A stretch of 64,000 bases of DNA from NCBI RefSeq assembly GCF_003121895.1, contig NZ_QEWW01000001.1:682001-746000 (forward strand), given 5' to 3'. Both the position numbers and the translations under genes were made by a program. Below, in pieces: positions 29,109 through 39,875 of this stretch. Every line of letters begins with the position of its first letter. The stretch's first letter is position 1. The DNA is from Ignatzschineria cameli. GTDB lineage: Bacteria > Pseudomonadota > Gammaproteobacteria > Cardiobacteriales > Wohlfahrtiimonadaceae. Below the pieces are notes generated by a model. It was not told the origin of the DNA. It made no database searches and worked only from the letters and a program-made list of their open reading frames with translations.

Positions 29109-29144
29109 AATGCCTTAAGCGGATCACTCTTAAGGCATTTTTTA
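29109..29144 (+). terminator. Intrinsic terminator after ilvC
   Basis: AATGCCTTAAG pairs with CTTAAGGCATT over 11 bp around a 9-nt loop and runs into TTTTATT. Textbook rho-independent terminator, 95 nt after the stop. Confidence 0.92.
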
Positions 29145-29324
29145 TTAATTGTTTTTTATTAATTGCTTCTTATTAATTGTTGCTAATTAATTTTATACTC
29201 GATCGTATGCTACTTTATAGAGTCTCTTTGAGATTATTTAACTATTTAAATTTAAACTATTTATCTATTTGTCTATTTATTCACCTATTTCATTAAAAAT
29301 TCAAGAGAGGATTATAGGATTATT
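29145..29324 (+). other. AT-rich upstream region of the DAHP synthase gene
   Basis: The remainder of the 310-bp gap between ilvC and the next gene. It is dominated by tandem ATTAATTG units (29145-29190) and CTATTTAT units (29240-29290). A 29-codon frame rich in Leu/Tyr/Phe (29207-29296) falls on these repeats and is probably a by-product of their composition. An AGAGAGGA element near 29303-29310 lies well upstream of the start codon. Confidence 0.35.
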
Positions 29325-30689
29325 ATGACTCAAATTTGGACGCCCTCGAGCTGGAGAAACTTCCCTGCGGCACAGATGCCCAACTACAAAGATAAAGCTG
29401 CCTTGAAAGCAGTTGAAGATCGTTTACGTAAATCACCTCCTCTTGTATTTGCCGGCGAAGCTCGCTCTCTTAAATCACACTTAGCGGAAGCCGTAGATGG
29501 AAAAGCATTTCTTCTTCAAGGTGGAGATTGCGCTGAGAGCTTTGCTGATTTTAGCTCCGATAATATCCGTGACACATTCCGTGTATTACTGCAGATGGCA
29601 GTTACCCTAACATTCGCAGCAAGTAGCCCTGTGATCAAAGTTGGTCGAATTGCCGGACAATTTGCTAAACCTCGCTCATCTGATACAGAAACCATTGATG
29701 GAGTAACTCTACCGAGCTATCGAGGTGATATTGTCAATGGCATTGAATTTACGCCCGAAGCAAGAGAGCCCGATCCTGAAAGATTATGGAAGGCTTATGC
29801 GCAATCAGGATTGACCCTCAACCTTCTTCGCGCCTTTGCAAAAGGAGGATATGCCGACCTTCACCGCGTACAACGTTGGACAATGAGCTTCGTTGATAAA
29901 TCACCCCAAGCAGAGCGCTATATCGATCTCGCAATGCGTATCCAAGATGCTTTAAAATTTATGCAAGCTTGTGGCGTTGATCCCAATAATGCCATTATTC
30001 GTGAAACCGAGTACTTCACCTCCCATGAGATGCTTCTTCTAGGATATGAAGAGGCAATGACGCGAACAGACTCTACTACCGGAGATTGGTATAACACCTC
30101 TGCACATATGGTCTGGATTGGGGAGAGAACTCGTCAACTCGATGGCGCGCATATTGAATATGCTCGCGGAATTGCCAATCCAATTGGCGTGAAAGTTAGC
30201 CAAAAAATGAGCGATGATGAGCTGATTCGCCTTATCGACGCCCTTAATCCTCAAAATGAGCCTGGTCGCTTAACTCTAATTACACGCATGGGAGCTGATA
30301 ATATTTTAGAGCACCTCCCTCGCCTTCTACGAGCTGTGAAGAGAGAAGGACGAAATGTCGTTTGGAGTTGTGACCCGATGCATGGAAATACGATCACTGA
30401 GAATCGCTATAAAACACGTCCTTTCGATCAGATCCTAGCCGAGGTCGTTAACTTCTTTGATGCTCATAATGCAGAAGGAACATATGCCGGTGGGGTTCAT
30501 TTTGAAATGACAGGAACAGATGTCACTGAGTGCTTAGGTGGTGGACAAAATATCACCTCTAAAGATCTCGAAGATCGCTACCATACACACTGTGACCCTC
30601 GATTAAATGCACAACAGAGCTTAGAACTCGCCTTCCAAATCTCATCGAAATTAAAAGAGCATCGCGAAAAGATTCCTGCTCGCGTATAA
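29325..30689 (+). CDS. 3-deoxy-7-phosphoheptulonate (DAHP) synthase, class II
   Basis: A 454-residue plant-type (class II) DAHP synthase, which joins PEP and erythrose-4-phosphate at the entry to the shikimate pathway. It opens with the typical [17 protein letters not shown]. Further class II motifs are [37 protein letters not shown] and [18 protein letters not shown]. The metal ligands (Cys in GGDCAES, His in DPMHGN, Glu in HFEMTG) are intact. Class II is unrelated in sequence to the E. coli AroFGH class I enzymes. It stands alone before accA. Confidence 0.95.
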   Translation: MTQIWTPSSWRNFPAAQMPNYKDKAALKAVEDRLRKSPPLVFAGEARSLKSHLAEAVDGKAFLLQGGDCAESFADFSSDNIRDTFRVLLQMAVTLTFAASSPVIKVGRIAGQFAKPRSSDTETIDGVTLPSYRGDIVNGIEFTPEAREPDPERLWKAYAQSGLTLNLLRAFAKGGYADLHRVQRWTMSFVDKSPQAERYIDLAMRIQDALKFMQACGVDPNNAIIRETEYFTSHEMLLLGYEEAMTRTDSTTGDWYNTSAHMVWIGERTRQLDGAHIEYARGIANPIGVKVSQKMSDDELIRLIDALNPQNEPGRLTLITRMGADNILEHLPRLLRAVKREGRNVVWSCDPMHGNTITENRYKTRPFDQILAEVVNFFDAHNAEGTYAGGVHFEMTGTDVTECLGGGQNITSKDLEDRYHTHCDPRLNAQQSLELAFQISSKLKEHREKIPARV

Positions 30690-30756
30690 TAGTTTAGCTT
30701 ACTATTGCCCTAATATATGCTATTTTATATGGCATATCGAATTTCTTAGGAGTATT

Positions 30757-31719
30757 GTGTTGAATACGAATTACCTCGATTTTGAAGCGCCTATTTATGA
30801 GCTTCAAACTAAAATAAATGAGCTCCAAAATTGGGCTCAAGACGCAGATATTGATGTCTCGGATAAAATTGAAGCTTTAGAGAAGAAGAAGAATGCAAAA
30901 TTAGAGCAGATCTTCTCTAAGCTCTCATCGTGGGAGATCACACAACTCGCACGCCATCCATTGCGCCCTTACACGCTAGATTATATCAATCTTATCTGTG
31001 AGGATTTCCAAGAGCTTCACGGTGATCGCGCCTATGCAGATGACGCGGCAATTGTGGGTGGTTTAGCAAGAATCGAAGGCCGCACGGTGATGGTTATTGG
31101 CCATCAAAAAGGTCGTGATACCAAGGAGAAAATTAGACGTAACTTCGGTATGCCTCGCCCTGAGGGTTACCGCAAAGCACTTCGTCTTATGAAACTTGCT
31201 GAGCGCTTCAATGTTCCGATCATCACCTTTATCGATACGCCGGGAGCATATCCTGGGATTGGTGCCGAAGAACGTGGTCAGAGTGAAGCCATTGCTCGAA
31301 ACTTATTAGAGATGAGCAAATTGCGTGTTCCAATCATCTGTACCGTAACAGGGGAAGGAGGTTCGGGCGGTGCATTAGCAATTGCAGTAGGTGATAAAGT
31401 AATGATGCTTCAATACGCAATCTACTCTGTTATCTCTCCTGAAGGTTGTGCTTCTATTCTTTGGAAAAGTGCTGAAAAGAATAAGGAAGCTGCCGAAGCG
31501 ATGGGCGTTACAGCAGAGAAGAATCAAGATGCGAAATTAATTGATAAAATTATTGAAGAACCTCAAGGTGGCGCACATCGCAACTATAAAGAGATGAGCG
31601 ATAACATCAAAAAAGAGATTCTGGAAACACTTGATCAACTATCAGAACTCTCCGTTGAAGAGCTCCTTGAGCAGCGCTATGAAAAGATCATGGCCTACGG
31701 TCAATATAAAGAGAAGTAA
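30757..31719 (+). CDS. accA: Acetyl-CoA carboxylase carboxyltransferase subunit alpha
   Basis: A 320-residue alpha subunit of the carboxyltransferase that makes malonyl-CoA for fatty acid synthesis, the same size as E. coli AccA (319). The start region [14 protein letters not shown], then [32 protein letters not shown] and [15 protein letters not shown] are diagnostic. The start codon is not ATG. GTG at 30757 is only 4 nt from GGAG, whereas TTG at 30760 has the better 7-nt spacing and may be the real start. A terminator follows directly. Confidence 0.95.
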   Translation: MLNTNYLDFEAPIYELQTKINELQNWAQDADIDVSDKIEALEKKKNAKLEQIFSKLSSWEITQLARHPLRPYTLDYINLICEDFQELHGDRAYADDAAIVGGLARIEGRTVMVIGHQKGRDTKEKIRRNFGMPRPEGYRKALRLMKLAERFNVPIITFIDTPGAYPGIGAEERGQSEAIARNLLEMSKLRVPIICTVTGEGGSGGALAIAVGDKVMMLQYAIYSVISPEGCASILWKSAEKNKEAAEAMGVTAEKNQDAKLIDKIIEEPQGGAHRNYKEMSDNIKKEILETLDQLSELSVEELLEQRYEKIMAYGQYKEK

Positions 31720-31739
31720 TTCAAAAATAGTGTAAAAAA

Positions 31740-31775
31740 GAGACGATTTTATGAGACATAAAATCGTCTTTTCTT
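31740..31775 (+). terminator. Intrinsic terminator after accA
   Basis: AGACGATTTTATG pairs with CATAAAATCGTCT (13 bp) around a 3-nt loop, followed by TTTCTT, about 20 nt after the stop. Confidence 0.9.
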
Positions 31776-31956
31776 ATGGGTAAAATAAGATACACTTCAG
31801 CCCTACATTATAATAATGCGATTATTGATACACTCTGATATAACAAGTAGATCATGACGGTATTATCCCCTCTCATCCCACATCACCTCATCTAATAAAA
31901 AATATAAATCTGTATGCATCACCAATCACCAATAGACCGATCTAAAGGAGTATTTT

Positions 31957-32868
31957 ATGGATAGAGTAACCTCATTATTAGAAAAAATTAGTAAAAATAT
32001 TGATCGATTAGAACCTCTATTTCCTCCCGATCATCAATCTATCGATTTCGATAAAAATGTTGCTTTTCGCTGGGTCAAAAAGAGCTACTCCCCCTTCGGA
32101 AGACTCCAACCTATTCAAAATCCTACAACAATCGCTTTTGAGCAACTTGTGGGAATTGAAAAACAGATTAATGAAATTCGCCAAAATACAGAGCAATTTT
32201 TAGCTAATCTTCCCGCTAACAACCTTCTTCTAACTGGTGCTCGCGGTACCGGTAAATCCTCTCTTATCAAGGCAACATTGGCTTCTTACCAGCAAAAAGG
32301 ATTGAAGATGGTTGAGATCGACAGCCAAGATCTTGAAGATCTTCCCGAACTGCTTGCAATTTTAGAGAGAGCCCCCTACTCCTTTATTATCTTCTGCGAC
32401 GATCTCTCCTTTGAGGCCGGAGACCCAGCTTACAAGCCCTTAAAAGCAATGTTAGATGGCTCTCTCTCCAGCCCGGCGAAAAATATTCTTCTCTACGCAA
32501 CCTCTAATCGACGTCATCTACTCCCTGAATCGATGCAAGATAATCTCAACCAATATGAGGCGCAAGAAATTCATCCACAAGAAGCAATTGAAGAGAAGAT
32601 CTCCCTATCAGAGCGATTTGGGCTCTGGATCTCATTCTATCCCCCTTCTCAAAAAGAGTATCTTGCAATGGTAAAGAGCTGGCTCTATCAATTAGCCCCA
32701 GATATAACTTATAATGAGGAGATTGAACGCGAAGCACTACAATTTACACAGCGACGTGGCTCACGAAGTGGACGAATCGCCTACCAATTCACCAAAGACT
32801 TTGTAGGTCGTTCACAACTTATGACCATAAAAAATACTCAAAAGCATCTAACAACTGATATAGAGTAA
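31957..32868 (+). CDS. DUF815-family AAA ATPase
   Basis: A 303-residue predicted cytoplasmic ATPase of the DUF815 family (function unknown). The Walker A motif GARGTGKSS is at about residues 93-101, Walker B-like IIFCDDLSFE at about 145-154, and a later ATSNRRHLLPE acts as sensor-1. The N-terminal 50 residues form a short helical region before FEQLVGIEKQINEI, which corresponds to the start of the AAA fold. It is flanked by spacers on both sides, and neither accA nor nagB-II suggests a role. No partner gene is visible. Confidence 0.85.
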   Translation: MDRVTSLLEKISKNIDRLEPLFPPDHQSIDFDKNVAFRWVKKSYSPFGRLQPIQNPTTIAFEQLVGIEKQINEIRQNTEQFLANLPANNLLLTGARGTGKSSLIKATLASYQQKGLKMVEIDSQDLEDLPELLAILERAPYSFIIFCDDLSFEAGDPAYKPLKAMLDGSLSSPAKNILLYATSNRRHLLPESMQDNLNQYEAQEIHPQEAIEEKISLSERFGLWISFYPPSQKEYLAMVKSWLYQLAPDITYNEEIEREALQFTQRRGSRSGRIAYQFTKDFVGRSQLMTIKNTQKHLTTDIE

Positions 32869-33111
32869 TCGATCGAAAGATTAAATCGGTATAATAGAAG
32901 CTTGTAATCAGTATCAATCCAGACCATCTTAATATGAAGTATAATCTTCATAAGATAATAGATATACCACGCTCTTTGCCAATCGATGATTAGCAGAGAG
33001 TATTTACAAAAAGCATTTGCTCAAACTATTGAATAGAGAACTATTAAATAGAGAACAATAAGATAGAGAGCCCTCTATCTGACAAATGTTTAGCAAAATA
33101 AGGAATAGACA

Positions 33112-34131
33112 ATGTCCACCTACATGGCTAAAGAGATTTTAGATATCCCCAATGTTATTGAACATCAAAATGAAGCAAATGCTTCAACGTTAATTGCCCT
33201 TGCGGAGTATCTTAAGAAGAAGCAACCCCGCCAAATTATTACCTTAGGACGCGGTAGCTCCTACAATGCCTCTATCTATGGCAAATACCTCTTTGAAACA
33301 GGCTTAGGTATTCCGGTTTCAGTTGCGGCGCCCTCTTTAGCTACAGTCTATCAACGCCCCCTTAAAACAGATAATGCTATTTTAATTGTCACCTCACAAT
33401 CGGGGAAAAGCCCTGATCTTATCGCTTTTGCCAAAATGATGCGCGCACAAGGGACAAAGGTGATCGGCATTATTAATGATGAAGAATCTCCACTAGCTAA
33501 AGAGTGCGACTTTCTCTTTGGGATTAAAGCGGGCGAAGAGAAGAGCGTCGCAGCAACAAAGAGCTTTGTAGGTAGCCTCTCTATATTTGCTGCAATATTT
33601 GCTGCATGGAGTGAAGATGGTGCGCTTGCTGATGCGCTCTTAAATCTTCCTTTGGCCCTCGATGAAGCAGTGAATAGTGAATGGCCAACACTTATCGATC
33701 ATCTCTCTCATGTAAAGGATCTCTTTATTATCGGACGCGGTGTCGGATTAAGTGCGGCTGTCGAAGCGGCTCTTAAACTTAAAGAGACCTGCCAGATTCA
33801 TGCTGAAGGAATCTCGGCATCAGAGATATTTCATGGCTCAGTCTCTTTAATTACTCCTCAGTATCCTGTTATTAGCTTTATCGGATCAGATCAATCTCGC
33901 GCTTCTTGCCTAGAGATCAATAAAAAATTAGAAGGCTATGGTGCTCAAGTCTTTTCTGTTGCCTCAAAAGCGGGTGATGACTACACTTTAGCCGTTCCAG
34001 AAGTACATCCTCTACTTCAACCTTTAGTTCAAATTACTGCTTATTACCGGGTTATTGAGAAACTCTCTAAACATCGTGGTCTCGATCCTGATGTACCACC
34101 GAATCTTAAGAAAGTCACTGAAACCCTATAA
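33112..34131 (+). CDS. SIS-domain glucosamine-6-phosphate deaminase (NagB-II type)
   Basis: A 339-residue protein with two SIS domains (about residues 35-165 and 200-320) and no glutaminase domain, related to the isomerase half of GlmS. The opening MAKEILDIPNVIEHQ matches the NagB-II class first described in Shewanella, which replaces classical NagB in turning GlcN-6-P into fructose-6-P and ammonia. TLGRGSSYNASIYGKY, VTSQSGKSPDLI and SVAATKSFVGSL bind the sugar phosphate. nagA lies 168 bp downstream, which supports GlcNAc-6-P catabolism over other SIS functions. Confidence 0.87.
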   Translation: MSTYMAKEILDIPNVIEHQNEANASTLIALAEYLKKKQPRQIITLGRGSSYNASIYGKYLFETGLGIPVSVAAPSLATVYQRPLKTDNAILIVTSQSGKSPDLIAFAKMMRAQGTKVIGIINDEESPLAKECDFLFGIKAGEEKSVAATKSFVGSLSIFAAIFAAWSEDGALADALLNLPLALDEAVNSEWPTLIDHLSHVKDLFIIGRGVGLSAAVEAALKLKETCQIHAEGISASEIFHGSVSLITPQYPVISFIGSDQSRASCLEINKKLEGYGAQVFSVASKAGDDYTLAVPEVHPLLQPLVQITAYYRVIEKLSKHRGLDPDVPPNLKKVTETL

Positions 34132-34162
34132 CAGGCGCGCTTAAAGCCTTCTACAAAAAAAG

Positions 34163-34199
34163 AAAGGGGTGATCAAAATTTTAAATGATCTCCCCTTTT
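34163..34199 (+). terminator. Terminator between nagB-II and nagA
   Basis: AAAGGGG-T-GATCA pairs with TGATC-T-CCCCTTTT (one T/T mismatch) with a 10-nt loop and a TTTTG tail. It lies 30 nt after the nagB-II stop. nagA may therefore need its own promoter or depend on read-through. Confidence 0.7.
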
Positions 34200-34299
34200 G
34201 CCCATTGAAAAAATATTATTGTTGCCCATAAAGGTCCTAGATTAAAATAATCCTCGGTAACAATTATCTTTGCCTCTAAAAATTGAACTGACGATACCC

Positions 34300-35478
34300 A
34301 TGAATCAAAATATTGCTCTTGTTGCCCCAACCATCTTTGATGGTGAGCAACTACACCAAGAGTCAGCCATCTTATTAAAAAATGGTCTCGTTGAAGAGAT
34401 CCTTTCTGCTAACAAAATCCCATCAAATTACAGAGTTAAAGAGTATCATGGCACCCTGCTGCCGGGTTTTATTGATCTCCAAGTTAATGGAGGAGGCGGC
34501 CTTCTCTTTAATGATGCACCCCATCTCACAGGTATTCAACAAATTTTAAAGGCTCATAGAACAAGAGGAACAGCAGCACTGCTTCCAACGCTTATTACCG
34601 CTACCGATAAGGTTATTAGAGAGGGGTTAGAAGCTGTTGCAGAAGGCCTCAAGCAGGGAGTACCAGGATTGTTAGGGATTCATATTGAGGGTCCGATGAT
34701 CAATCCTGAACGTAAAGGTATTCATAAAGCTGCCAATATTCGCCTACTCAGTGATGAGATGATCGATTTGATCTGCGACTATCCAAAAATGCCACGACTT
34801 ATCACCTTAGCACCTGAAATGGTACCGCTCACAATAATAGAAAAACTTACAGAATCGGGGGCTATTATTTTTGCAGGACATACTGAGTGCGCACCAAATC
34901 AACTAAATGAGGCTCTTGCTGCAGGCGTTAAAGGTTTTACCCACCTCTATAATGCAATGCCTCAAATGAGCTCTCGGAATCCAGCGACAACGGGTTACGC
35001 CCTCCAATCAAAAGAGAGTTACGCTTCTATCATTAATGATACCTTTCATGTTGATCCTTTAATGGTAAAACTTGCCTATCAGAGCAAACCTAAAGGGAAG
35101 TTATTTCTTGTTAGCGATGCGATGAGCTCTATCGGCAGTGATCAAAAAGCATTCTACTTAGATGAGCAACAGATCTATGTAGAGCAAGGTCGTCTTACAA
35201 ATAGCCAAGGAACGCTTGCCGGCGCCCATATCGATATGGCTCGCTCTATCCTCAATGCTATTCAATTACTTGATATCTCTTTATCAGAAGCCCTTGCGAT
35301 GGGAACGTCGATTCCGGCAAAAGTGCTCCAACAAAGTGCTAAAAATAGTAGTGATCAGGGGAGCAATCGTGGATATGGCTTTCTCCATAAAGGCTCTCCC
35401 AGTTATCTCAATCTACTTAGTGATGAGATGATTACACCACTCAATTTCGAATCCCAACATCACCTTGACCCCTCTTAA
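34300..35478 (+). CDS. nagA: N-acetylglucosamine-6-phosphate deacetylase
   Basis: A 392-residue amidohydrolase that removes acetate from GlcNAc-6-P. LLPGFIDLQVNGGGG, IHIEGPMINPERKGIH (metal Glu), FAGHTECAPNQ (His), THLYNAMPQ (His) and VSDAMSSIG (catalytic Asp) are in family order. The ATG at 34300 is chosen because it begins the natural N terminus; a TTG-started version from 34270 would add ten residues. Neither has a convincing SD. Its product is the substrate of the upstream deaminase. No PTS transporter is nearby, so the sugar may come from cell-wall recycling. Confidence 0.93.
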   Translation: MNQNIALVAPTIFDGEQLHQESAILLKNGLVEEILSANKIPSNYRVKEYHGTLLPGFIDLQVNGGGGLLFNDAPHLTGIQQILKAHRTRGTAALLPTLITATDKVIREGLEAVAEGLKQGVPGLLGIHIEGPMINPERKGIHKAANIRLLSDEMIDLICDYPKMPRLITLAPEMVPLTIIEKLTESGAIIFAGHTECAPNQLNEALAAGVKGFTHLYNAMPQMSSRNPATTGYALQSKESYASIINDTFHVDPLMVKLAYQSKPKGKLFLVSDAMSSIGSDQKAFYLDEQQIYVEQGRLTNSQGTLAGAHIDMARSILNAIQLLDISLSEALAMGTSIPAKVLQQSAKNSSDQGSNRGYGFLHKGSPSYLNLLSDEMITPLNFESQHHLDPS

Positions 35479-35666
35479 CTTAATCTATCTTGAATCAAGT
35501 TTAAGTTTTAAAGGTAGACTTTTAGAAGAAATAGTAGATTACGCAATATTAGCGTAGAGTAATAGAGAGCGCGAGGCAGAAGAGATCTCGCCTTCTACTT
35601 ATTATTGATAGACTCTCTCTATTGCTCGATTAGATGCGAAAGCTATAACAAGCGGGGCAGCTTTTT

Positions 35667-36569
35667 ATGAATGGAATTATATTAATTTTAACATGCCTTA
35701 TTATTGGTAAACTCGTTACTCGAACAATCAGCTGTAAAAGTGAATTTATCTATTCACTTAATCGCGTTGCAATCACGGTAGCCTTACCGGCACTAATACT
35801 CGATAAGGTTCATTCACAATCTTTCTCTTTAGATGCCCTATTTCCACTACTCTCGCCATGGATTCTCTTTTTAGTCACCATCGTTCTGGTCTATCTTATT
35901 AAGATATTTGTACCTATGTCGCGAATAACGACGGGAACATTGATTCTTTTAGCAGGGACGGCAAATACCTCTTTCGTTGGAGTTCCTCTGATTCAAGCCA
36001 TGATGGGAACAGAGGAGTATCTTGGTATCGCCTTATGGGTCGATCAATCAAACTTTATCCTACTTTTTACCTTAGGCGCATTTATCGCTGATTATTACAG
36101 CGGTGAGAAGATCTCTATCAGGAAAAATTTACACGCTTTAATTAAGTATCCCCCCATTATCGCCCTCTTTTTCGCCTTCTTACTCAAACCCTTTATCTAC
36201 CCATCATTTATCACCTTCACTCTAGAATCACTCGGCAGCCTTATTACTCCGCTCACTATGATCTCTGTTGGTGCTAACTTAACAATACCCCGCAATAGAA
36301 AGCTTATTGGCTATCTTACAATTGGCTTGACGATTAAACTGATTATCCTTCCTCTCTTTATACTGGCGACCCTGCTCTTTATCTACGCATCTTCGAATAT
36401 CTATATCAATCAAATTGTCTTGATGCAAGCAGGAATGGCACCGATGGTTATCGCTGTAATTATTGCGCTCGAGCGGGGACTTGATGGAGAGCTTGCCTCG
36501 ATTATGACTGCAATTGGAATTCCGATCTCTTTCCTAACAGTGCCGCTCTTCTATTACCTCATTATCTAA
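35667..36569 (+). CDS. AEC (auxin efflux carrier) family transporter
   Basis: A 300-residue membrane protein with about ten helices of the AEC family, whose bacterial members export or exchange organic acids such as malate or malonate. The central LAGTANTSFVGVPLIQAMMG (helices 3-4) and the late MTAIGIPISFLTVPLFYYLII (last helix) are characteristic. The inverted 5+5 helix layout is visible. No enzyme gene sits next to it to indicate a substrate. A block of short tandem repeats follows the gene. Confidence 0.88.
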   Translation: MNGIILILTCLIIGKLVTRTISCKSEFIYSLNRVAITVALPALILDKVHSQSFSLDALFPLLSPWILFLVTIVLVYLIKIFVPMSRITTGTLILLAGTANTSFVGVPLIQAMMGTEEYLGIALWVDQSNFILLFTLGAFIADYYSGEKISIRKNLHALIKYPPIIALFFAFLLKPFIYPSFITFTLESLGSLITPLTMISVGANLTIPRNRKLIGYLTIGLTIKLIILPLFILATLLFIYASSNIYINQIVLMQAGMAPMVIAVIIALERGLDGELASIMTAIGIPISFLTVPLFYYLII

Positions 36570-36669
36570 ATCATCTCACTCTAACACCTCGATTAAGAGG
36601 CGTTAAGAAGAGGCCAAAACTGCCCATCGATGCGGAAGTACTAATATAAAATTATAACGATCATCAGAA

Positions 36670-36725
36670 GATCATTAGATCATTAGATCATTAGATCATT
36701 AGATCATTAGATCATTAGATCATTA
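36670..36725. repeat. Seven tandem copies of GATCATTA
   Basis: Seven perfect 8-bp units (56 bp) in the convergent gap between the AEC gene and ttcA, each containing a GATC site. The array is flanked by near-copies (GATCATCA on the left). This is a variable-number tandem repeat candidate. Confidence 0.9.
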
Positions 36726-36738
36726 AGATTGAAACCAT

Positions 36739-36834
36739 TAAGGTTAAGGCTATAAAAGTCCTTAACCTTATTCCTTAACCTTATATTTATAGACTCAGCC
36801 CATTCTTAATCTTATTCTTAATCTTATTCTTAAT
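36739..36834. repeat. Hairpin and 12-bp tandem repeat between AEC gene and ttcA
   Basis: TAAGGTTAAGG (36739-36749) pairs with CCTTAACCTTA (36760-36770), an 11-bp perfect stem that probably serves as a bidirectional terminator although a U-run is lacking. Two full and one partial copies of ATTCTTAATCTT follow at 36802-36834, immediately before the ttcA stop codon. Confidence 0.6.
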
Positions 36835-36849
36835 GGAATATGAGTATAT

Positions 36850-37725
36850 TTATGATTTCACATATTCACTATTCGTAGAAAATTCTGCAAAATCAAATAG
36901 ATTAGCATCACACAATTGGGAGAGACGTATATTTTTAGTAGCTCTAAAGATATTCTCAATTCTTCCTGGTGCCTCTTGCTCCCACTGTTGCAACAATCGC
37001 TTCACCTCTTGTCGCTGCAATCCTTCTTGTGAACCACAGAGATTACAAGGAATAATCGGAAACTCTCGCATCGCGGCATAGGTCGCAATATCCGTCTCAC
37101 TACAGTAGCTTAATGGCCGAATTACAATATTATCGGCATCATCACTACGTAATTTAGGAGGCATTGCTTTCATAGTTCCTCCAAAAAACATATTCATAAA
37201 GAGAGTCTCAACAATATCATCACGATGGTGACCTAGAGCAATTTTATTGTAGCCATGCTCCTTAGCAAAGGTATAAAGGGAGCCTCGACGTAAACGGGAA
37301 CAGAGACTACACATCGTCTTATCAGGGGCGATCTTCTCTGTCACGATAGAATAGGTATCCTGCTCAATAATGTGGTAAGGAACGCCTATACTCTCTAAAT
37401 ATTGGGGTAATATCTCTTCTGGAAAACCGGGTTGTTTCTGATCAAGATTGACCGCTAATATCTCAAAAGAGATAGGCGCATGCTTCTGCAAAATTAAGAG
37501 TAGATCTAATAGCGTATAAGAGTCTTTGCCACCTGAAAGGCAAACCATAATACGATCACCCTCTTCAATCATCTTATAATCCATCACAGCTCTTCCTACT
37601 TGATGGCGTAGACGCTTCTGTAATTGCTGGAGTGAAAGTGTCTCAGATCTTGTCTGGTCGGATTGAGCCTTATCTGATGCTTTAAGCTCTGTAATAATCC
37701 CTATATTTTTAAACTGTTGACTCAT
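36850..37725 (-). CDS. ttcA: tRNA 2-thiocytidine(32) synthetase TtcA
   Basis: A 291-residue PP-loop enzyme that thiolates cytidine 32 of certain tRNAs with an Fe-S cluster. The PP-loop [18 protein letters not shown] and the two CxxC motifs CSLC (about residue 143) and CNLC (about 235) are intact, as is [18 protein letters not shown]. The N-terminal 30 residues are a variable hydrophilic extension. Transcribed alone on the minus strand. Confidence 0.94.
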   Translation of the reverse strand: MSQQFKNIGIITELKASDKAQSDQTRSETLSLQQLQKRLRHQVGRAVMDYKMIEEGDRIMVCLSGGKDSYTLLDLLLILQKHAPISFEILAVNLDQKQPGFPEEILPQYLESIGVPYHIIEQDTYSIVTEKIAPDKTMCSLCSRLRRGSLYTFAKEHGYNKIALGHHRDDIVETLFMNMFFGGTMKAMPPKLRSDDADNIVIRPLSYCSETDIATYAAMREFPIIPCNLCGSQEGLQRQEVKRLLQQWEQEAPGRIENIFRATKNIRLSQLCDANLFDFAEFSTNSEYVKS

Positions 37726-37883
37726 CGCTTTCCACTATGCCCTATTTCAATATTCTTCTAGATACACTATATGCTCTATATTCTTTCTAATGCTTCGATG
37801 CTCTATCTAACAGAGCGCCCGACAAATAGATCACTATTCTAAAGGAAAAGCACCCTAATGAAAATAGAGCTTACCCCAAATAA

Positions 37884-37910
37884 AAGAGCTACCCATTTAG
37901 GGTAGCTCTT
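37884..37910 (-). terminator. Intrinsic terminator of ftsH
   Basis: On the minus strand AAGAGCTACCC and GGGTAGCTCTT form an 11-bp stem with a 5-nt loop, followed by TTATTT. It lies about 80 nt after the ftsH stop. Confidence 0.88.
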
Positions 37911-37991
37911 CTTAAAGGTAACTTATTGGCATCATCTTATCGACGCAGACAAATGATATGTATCAATTATCTGAACGATGATTATGCGCTA

Positions 37992-39875
37992 TTATGACAT
38001 GATATCTACTTTCGGTGGGCCGCTAATATCTAACGAAGCAGGATCTTCATCATGCTTTTTATCTAGACCACGAACAGGACGACCTTCCATGATATCTTCA
38101 ACTTGATCAGCATCGATTGTTTCAACCTCTAACAATACTTCTGCCATCTTATGAAGCTTGTCGATATCAGTCTCTAAAACTTCAACCGCTCTTGCATAGT
38201 TACGATCAATAATCGCTCTTACTTCAAGATCAATTTGACGCGCTGTCTCATCAGAAACTCCTGAAGCATGGCCTGAATGACCTCCTAAGTAGGATTCATT
38301 CCCTTCTGAGTAGGAGATAAAGCCCATTTTTTCAGATAAGCCCCACTCTGTTACCATCTTCTTCGCAAGATTAGTCGCATGCTGAATATCACTTGCAGCG
38401 CCTGTCGTAACAGCATCATAGCCGAAGATCAACTCTTCTGCGATTCGACCACCAAAGACCATTGCTAATTTATTTTCTAGCCATAATCTTGGAACACTGA
38501 CATGGTCACGCTCGGGAAGTGTCATCGTTACCCCTAAAGCTCGACCTCTAGGGATAATGGTCACTTTATAGACGGGATCAGACTTCAAGCGATATCCCAC
38601 TATAGCATGCCCTGCTTCATGGTAAGCTGTCAGCTTTTTATCATCATCTGTCATCTGCATCGAACTTCTAGCAGCACCCATCATAATCTTATCTTTCGCT
38701 TCTTCTAGATCATAGAGTGTTACCTGATCCTGATTCTTACGCGCTGCAAAGAGTGCCGCCTCATTCACCAGGTTCGCAAGATCTGCACCGGAGAAGCCAG
38801 GAGTTCCGCGCGCAATCTGCTCAATATCGACATCACTGCTTGCCGGAACATTACGTAGATGAACTTTAAGAATCGCAACGCGCCCTTTTACATCAGGAAG
38901 TGGAACAACAACTTGTCTATCAAAACGGCCTGGACGAAGCAATGCCGGATCAAGAACATCAGGTCTGTTCGTCGCTGCGATGATAATGACACCTTGGTTA
39001 TCAGCAAACCCATCCATCTCAACAAGTAGTTGGTTTAGGGTCTGCTCACGCTCATCATGACCGCCGCCCATACCCGATCCACGATGACGCCCAACTGCAT
39101 CAATCTCATCAATAAAGATAATACAAGGAGCATGCTTCTTCGCTTGTTCAAACATATCGCGAACACGAGAAGCACCCACCCCAACAAACATCTCCATAAA
39201 GTCAGAACCAGAGATTGTAAAGAAGGGAACTTTTGCTTCACCGGCAATAGCTTTTGCCAATAGTGTTTTACCTGTTCCTGGAGACCCTACCATCAAGATT
39301 CCTCGTGGAATTTTTCCTCCCAACTTCTGGAATCGACCTGGATTTCTTAAGAAGTCAACAATCTCACCAACTTCCTGCTTCGCCTCATCCGCTCCTGCAA
39401 CATCCGCAAATGTTGTTTTGATCTGATCTTGGGTCAACATTTTTGCTTTCGACTTACCAAAGCTCATAGGCCCACCTTTACCGCCACCACCAGACTGGCG
39501 CATCATAAAGAGGAAGAATCCTAGAAGTAGTAAAATCGGCAATAAATTCAAGAAGATTGAGAGAAACAATCCTTGAGTTCTCAATGATTTGCCAGTAAAA
39601 CGAACACCATGATCGATCAAACTCTGAATCAGAGGGCCATTATTCGTTTCAGGATTATAGGTTGAAAATCGAACGTTGTCTGATGTTACTCCTTCAATAT
39701 TCGCGCTGGCAGGACCGCTCATACTAACTTCTCGCACCTGCCCATTTTCCACCTGCTTTAAAAATTCTGAATAGGGGATTTCTCGCCCCCCACTGCCGCC
39801 AAAGCCTTGAAATAGCATAAATACAAAAATACCTATTCCAAGCCATAAAGCTATATCTCTTCCCTTGTACTTCAA
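37992..39875 (-). CDS. ftsH: ATP-dependent zinc metalloprotease FtsH
   Basis: A 627-residue membrane-anchored AAA protease that degrades unassembled membrane proteins and regulators. Two N-terminal helices (about residues 9-27 and 105-125) flank a periplasmic domain. A Gly-rich linker precedes the AAA domain, with Walker [14 protein letters not shown], Walker [16 protein letters not shown] and the SRH ([20 protein letters not shown]). The protease motif HEAGH (about residue 417) follows. The start is TTG at 39875 with GAGG 8 nt upstream; I see no ATG that would keep the first helix. It lies 573 bp downstream of rlmE instead of adjacent as in E. coli. Confidence 0.96.
   Translation of the reverse strand: MKYKGRDIALWLGIGIFVFMLFQGFGGSGGREIPYSEFLKQVENGQVREVSMSGPASANIEGVTSDNVRFSTYNPETNNGPLIQSLIDHGVRFTGKSLRTQGLFLSIFLNLLPILLLLGFFLFMMRQSGGGGKGGPMSFGKSKAKMLTQDQIKTTFADVAGADEAKQEVGEIVDFLRNPGRFQKLGGKIPRGILMVGSPGTGKTLLAKAIAGEAKVPFFTISGSDFMEMFVGVGASRVRDMFEQAKKHAPCIIFIDEIDAVGRHRGSGMGGGHDEREQTLNQLLVEMDGFADNQGVIIIAATNRPDVLDPALLRPGRFDRQVVVPLPDVKGRVAILKVHLRNVPASSDVDIEQIARGTPGFSGADLANLVNEAALFAARKNQDQVTLYDLEEAKDKIMMGAARSSMQMTDDDKKLTAYHEAGHAIVGYRLKSDPVYKVTIIPRGRALGVTMTLPERDHVSVPRLWLENKLAMVFGGRIAEELIFGYDAVTTGAASDIQHATNLAKKMVTEWGLSEKMGFISYSEGNESYLGGHSGHASGVSDETARQIDLEVRAIIDRNYARAVEVLETDIDKLHKMAEVLLEVETIDADQVEDIMEGRPVRGLDKKHDEDPASLDISGPPKVDIMS

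Noticed and set aside
29207-29296. 29-codon Leu/Tyr/Phe-rich frame before the DAHP synthase, a possible aromatic leader peptide
   Set aside because: Its composition follows from CTATTTAT-type AT-rich tandem repeats, and there is no SD or downstream terminator.
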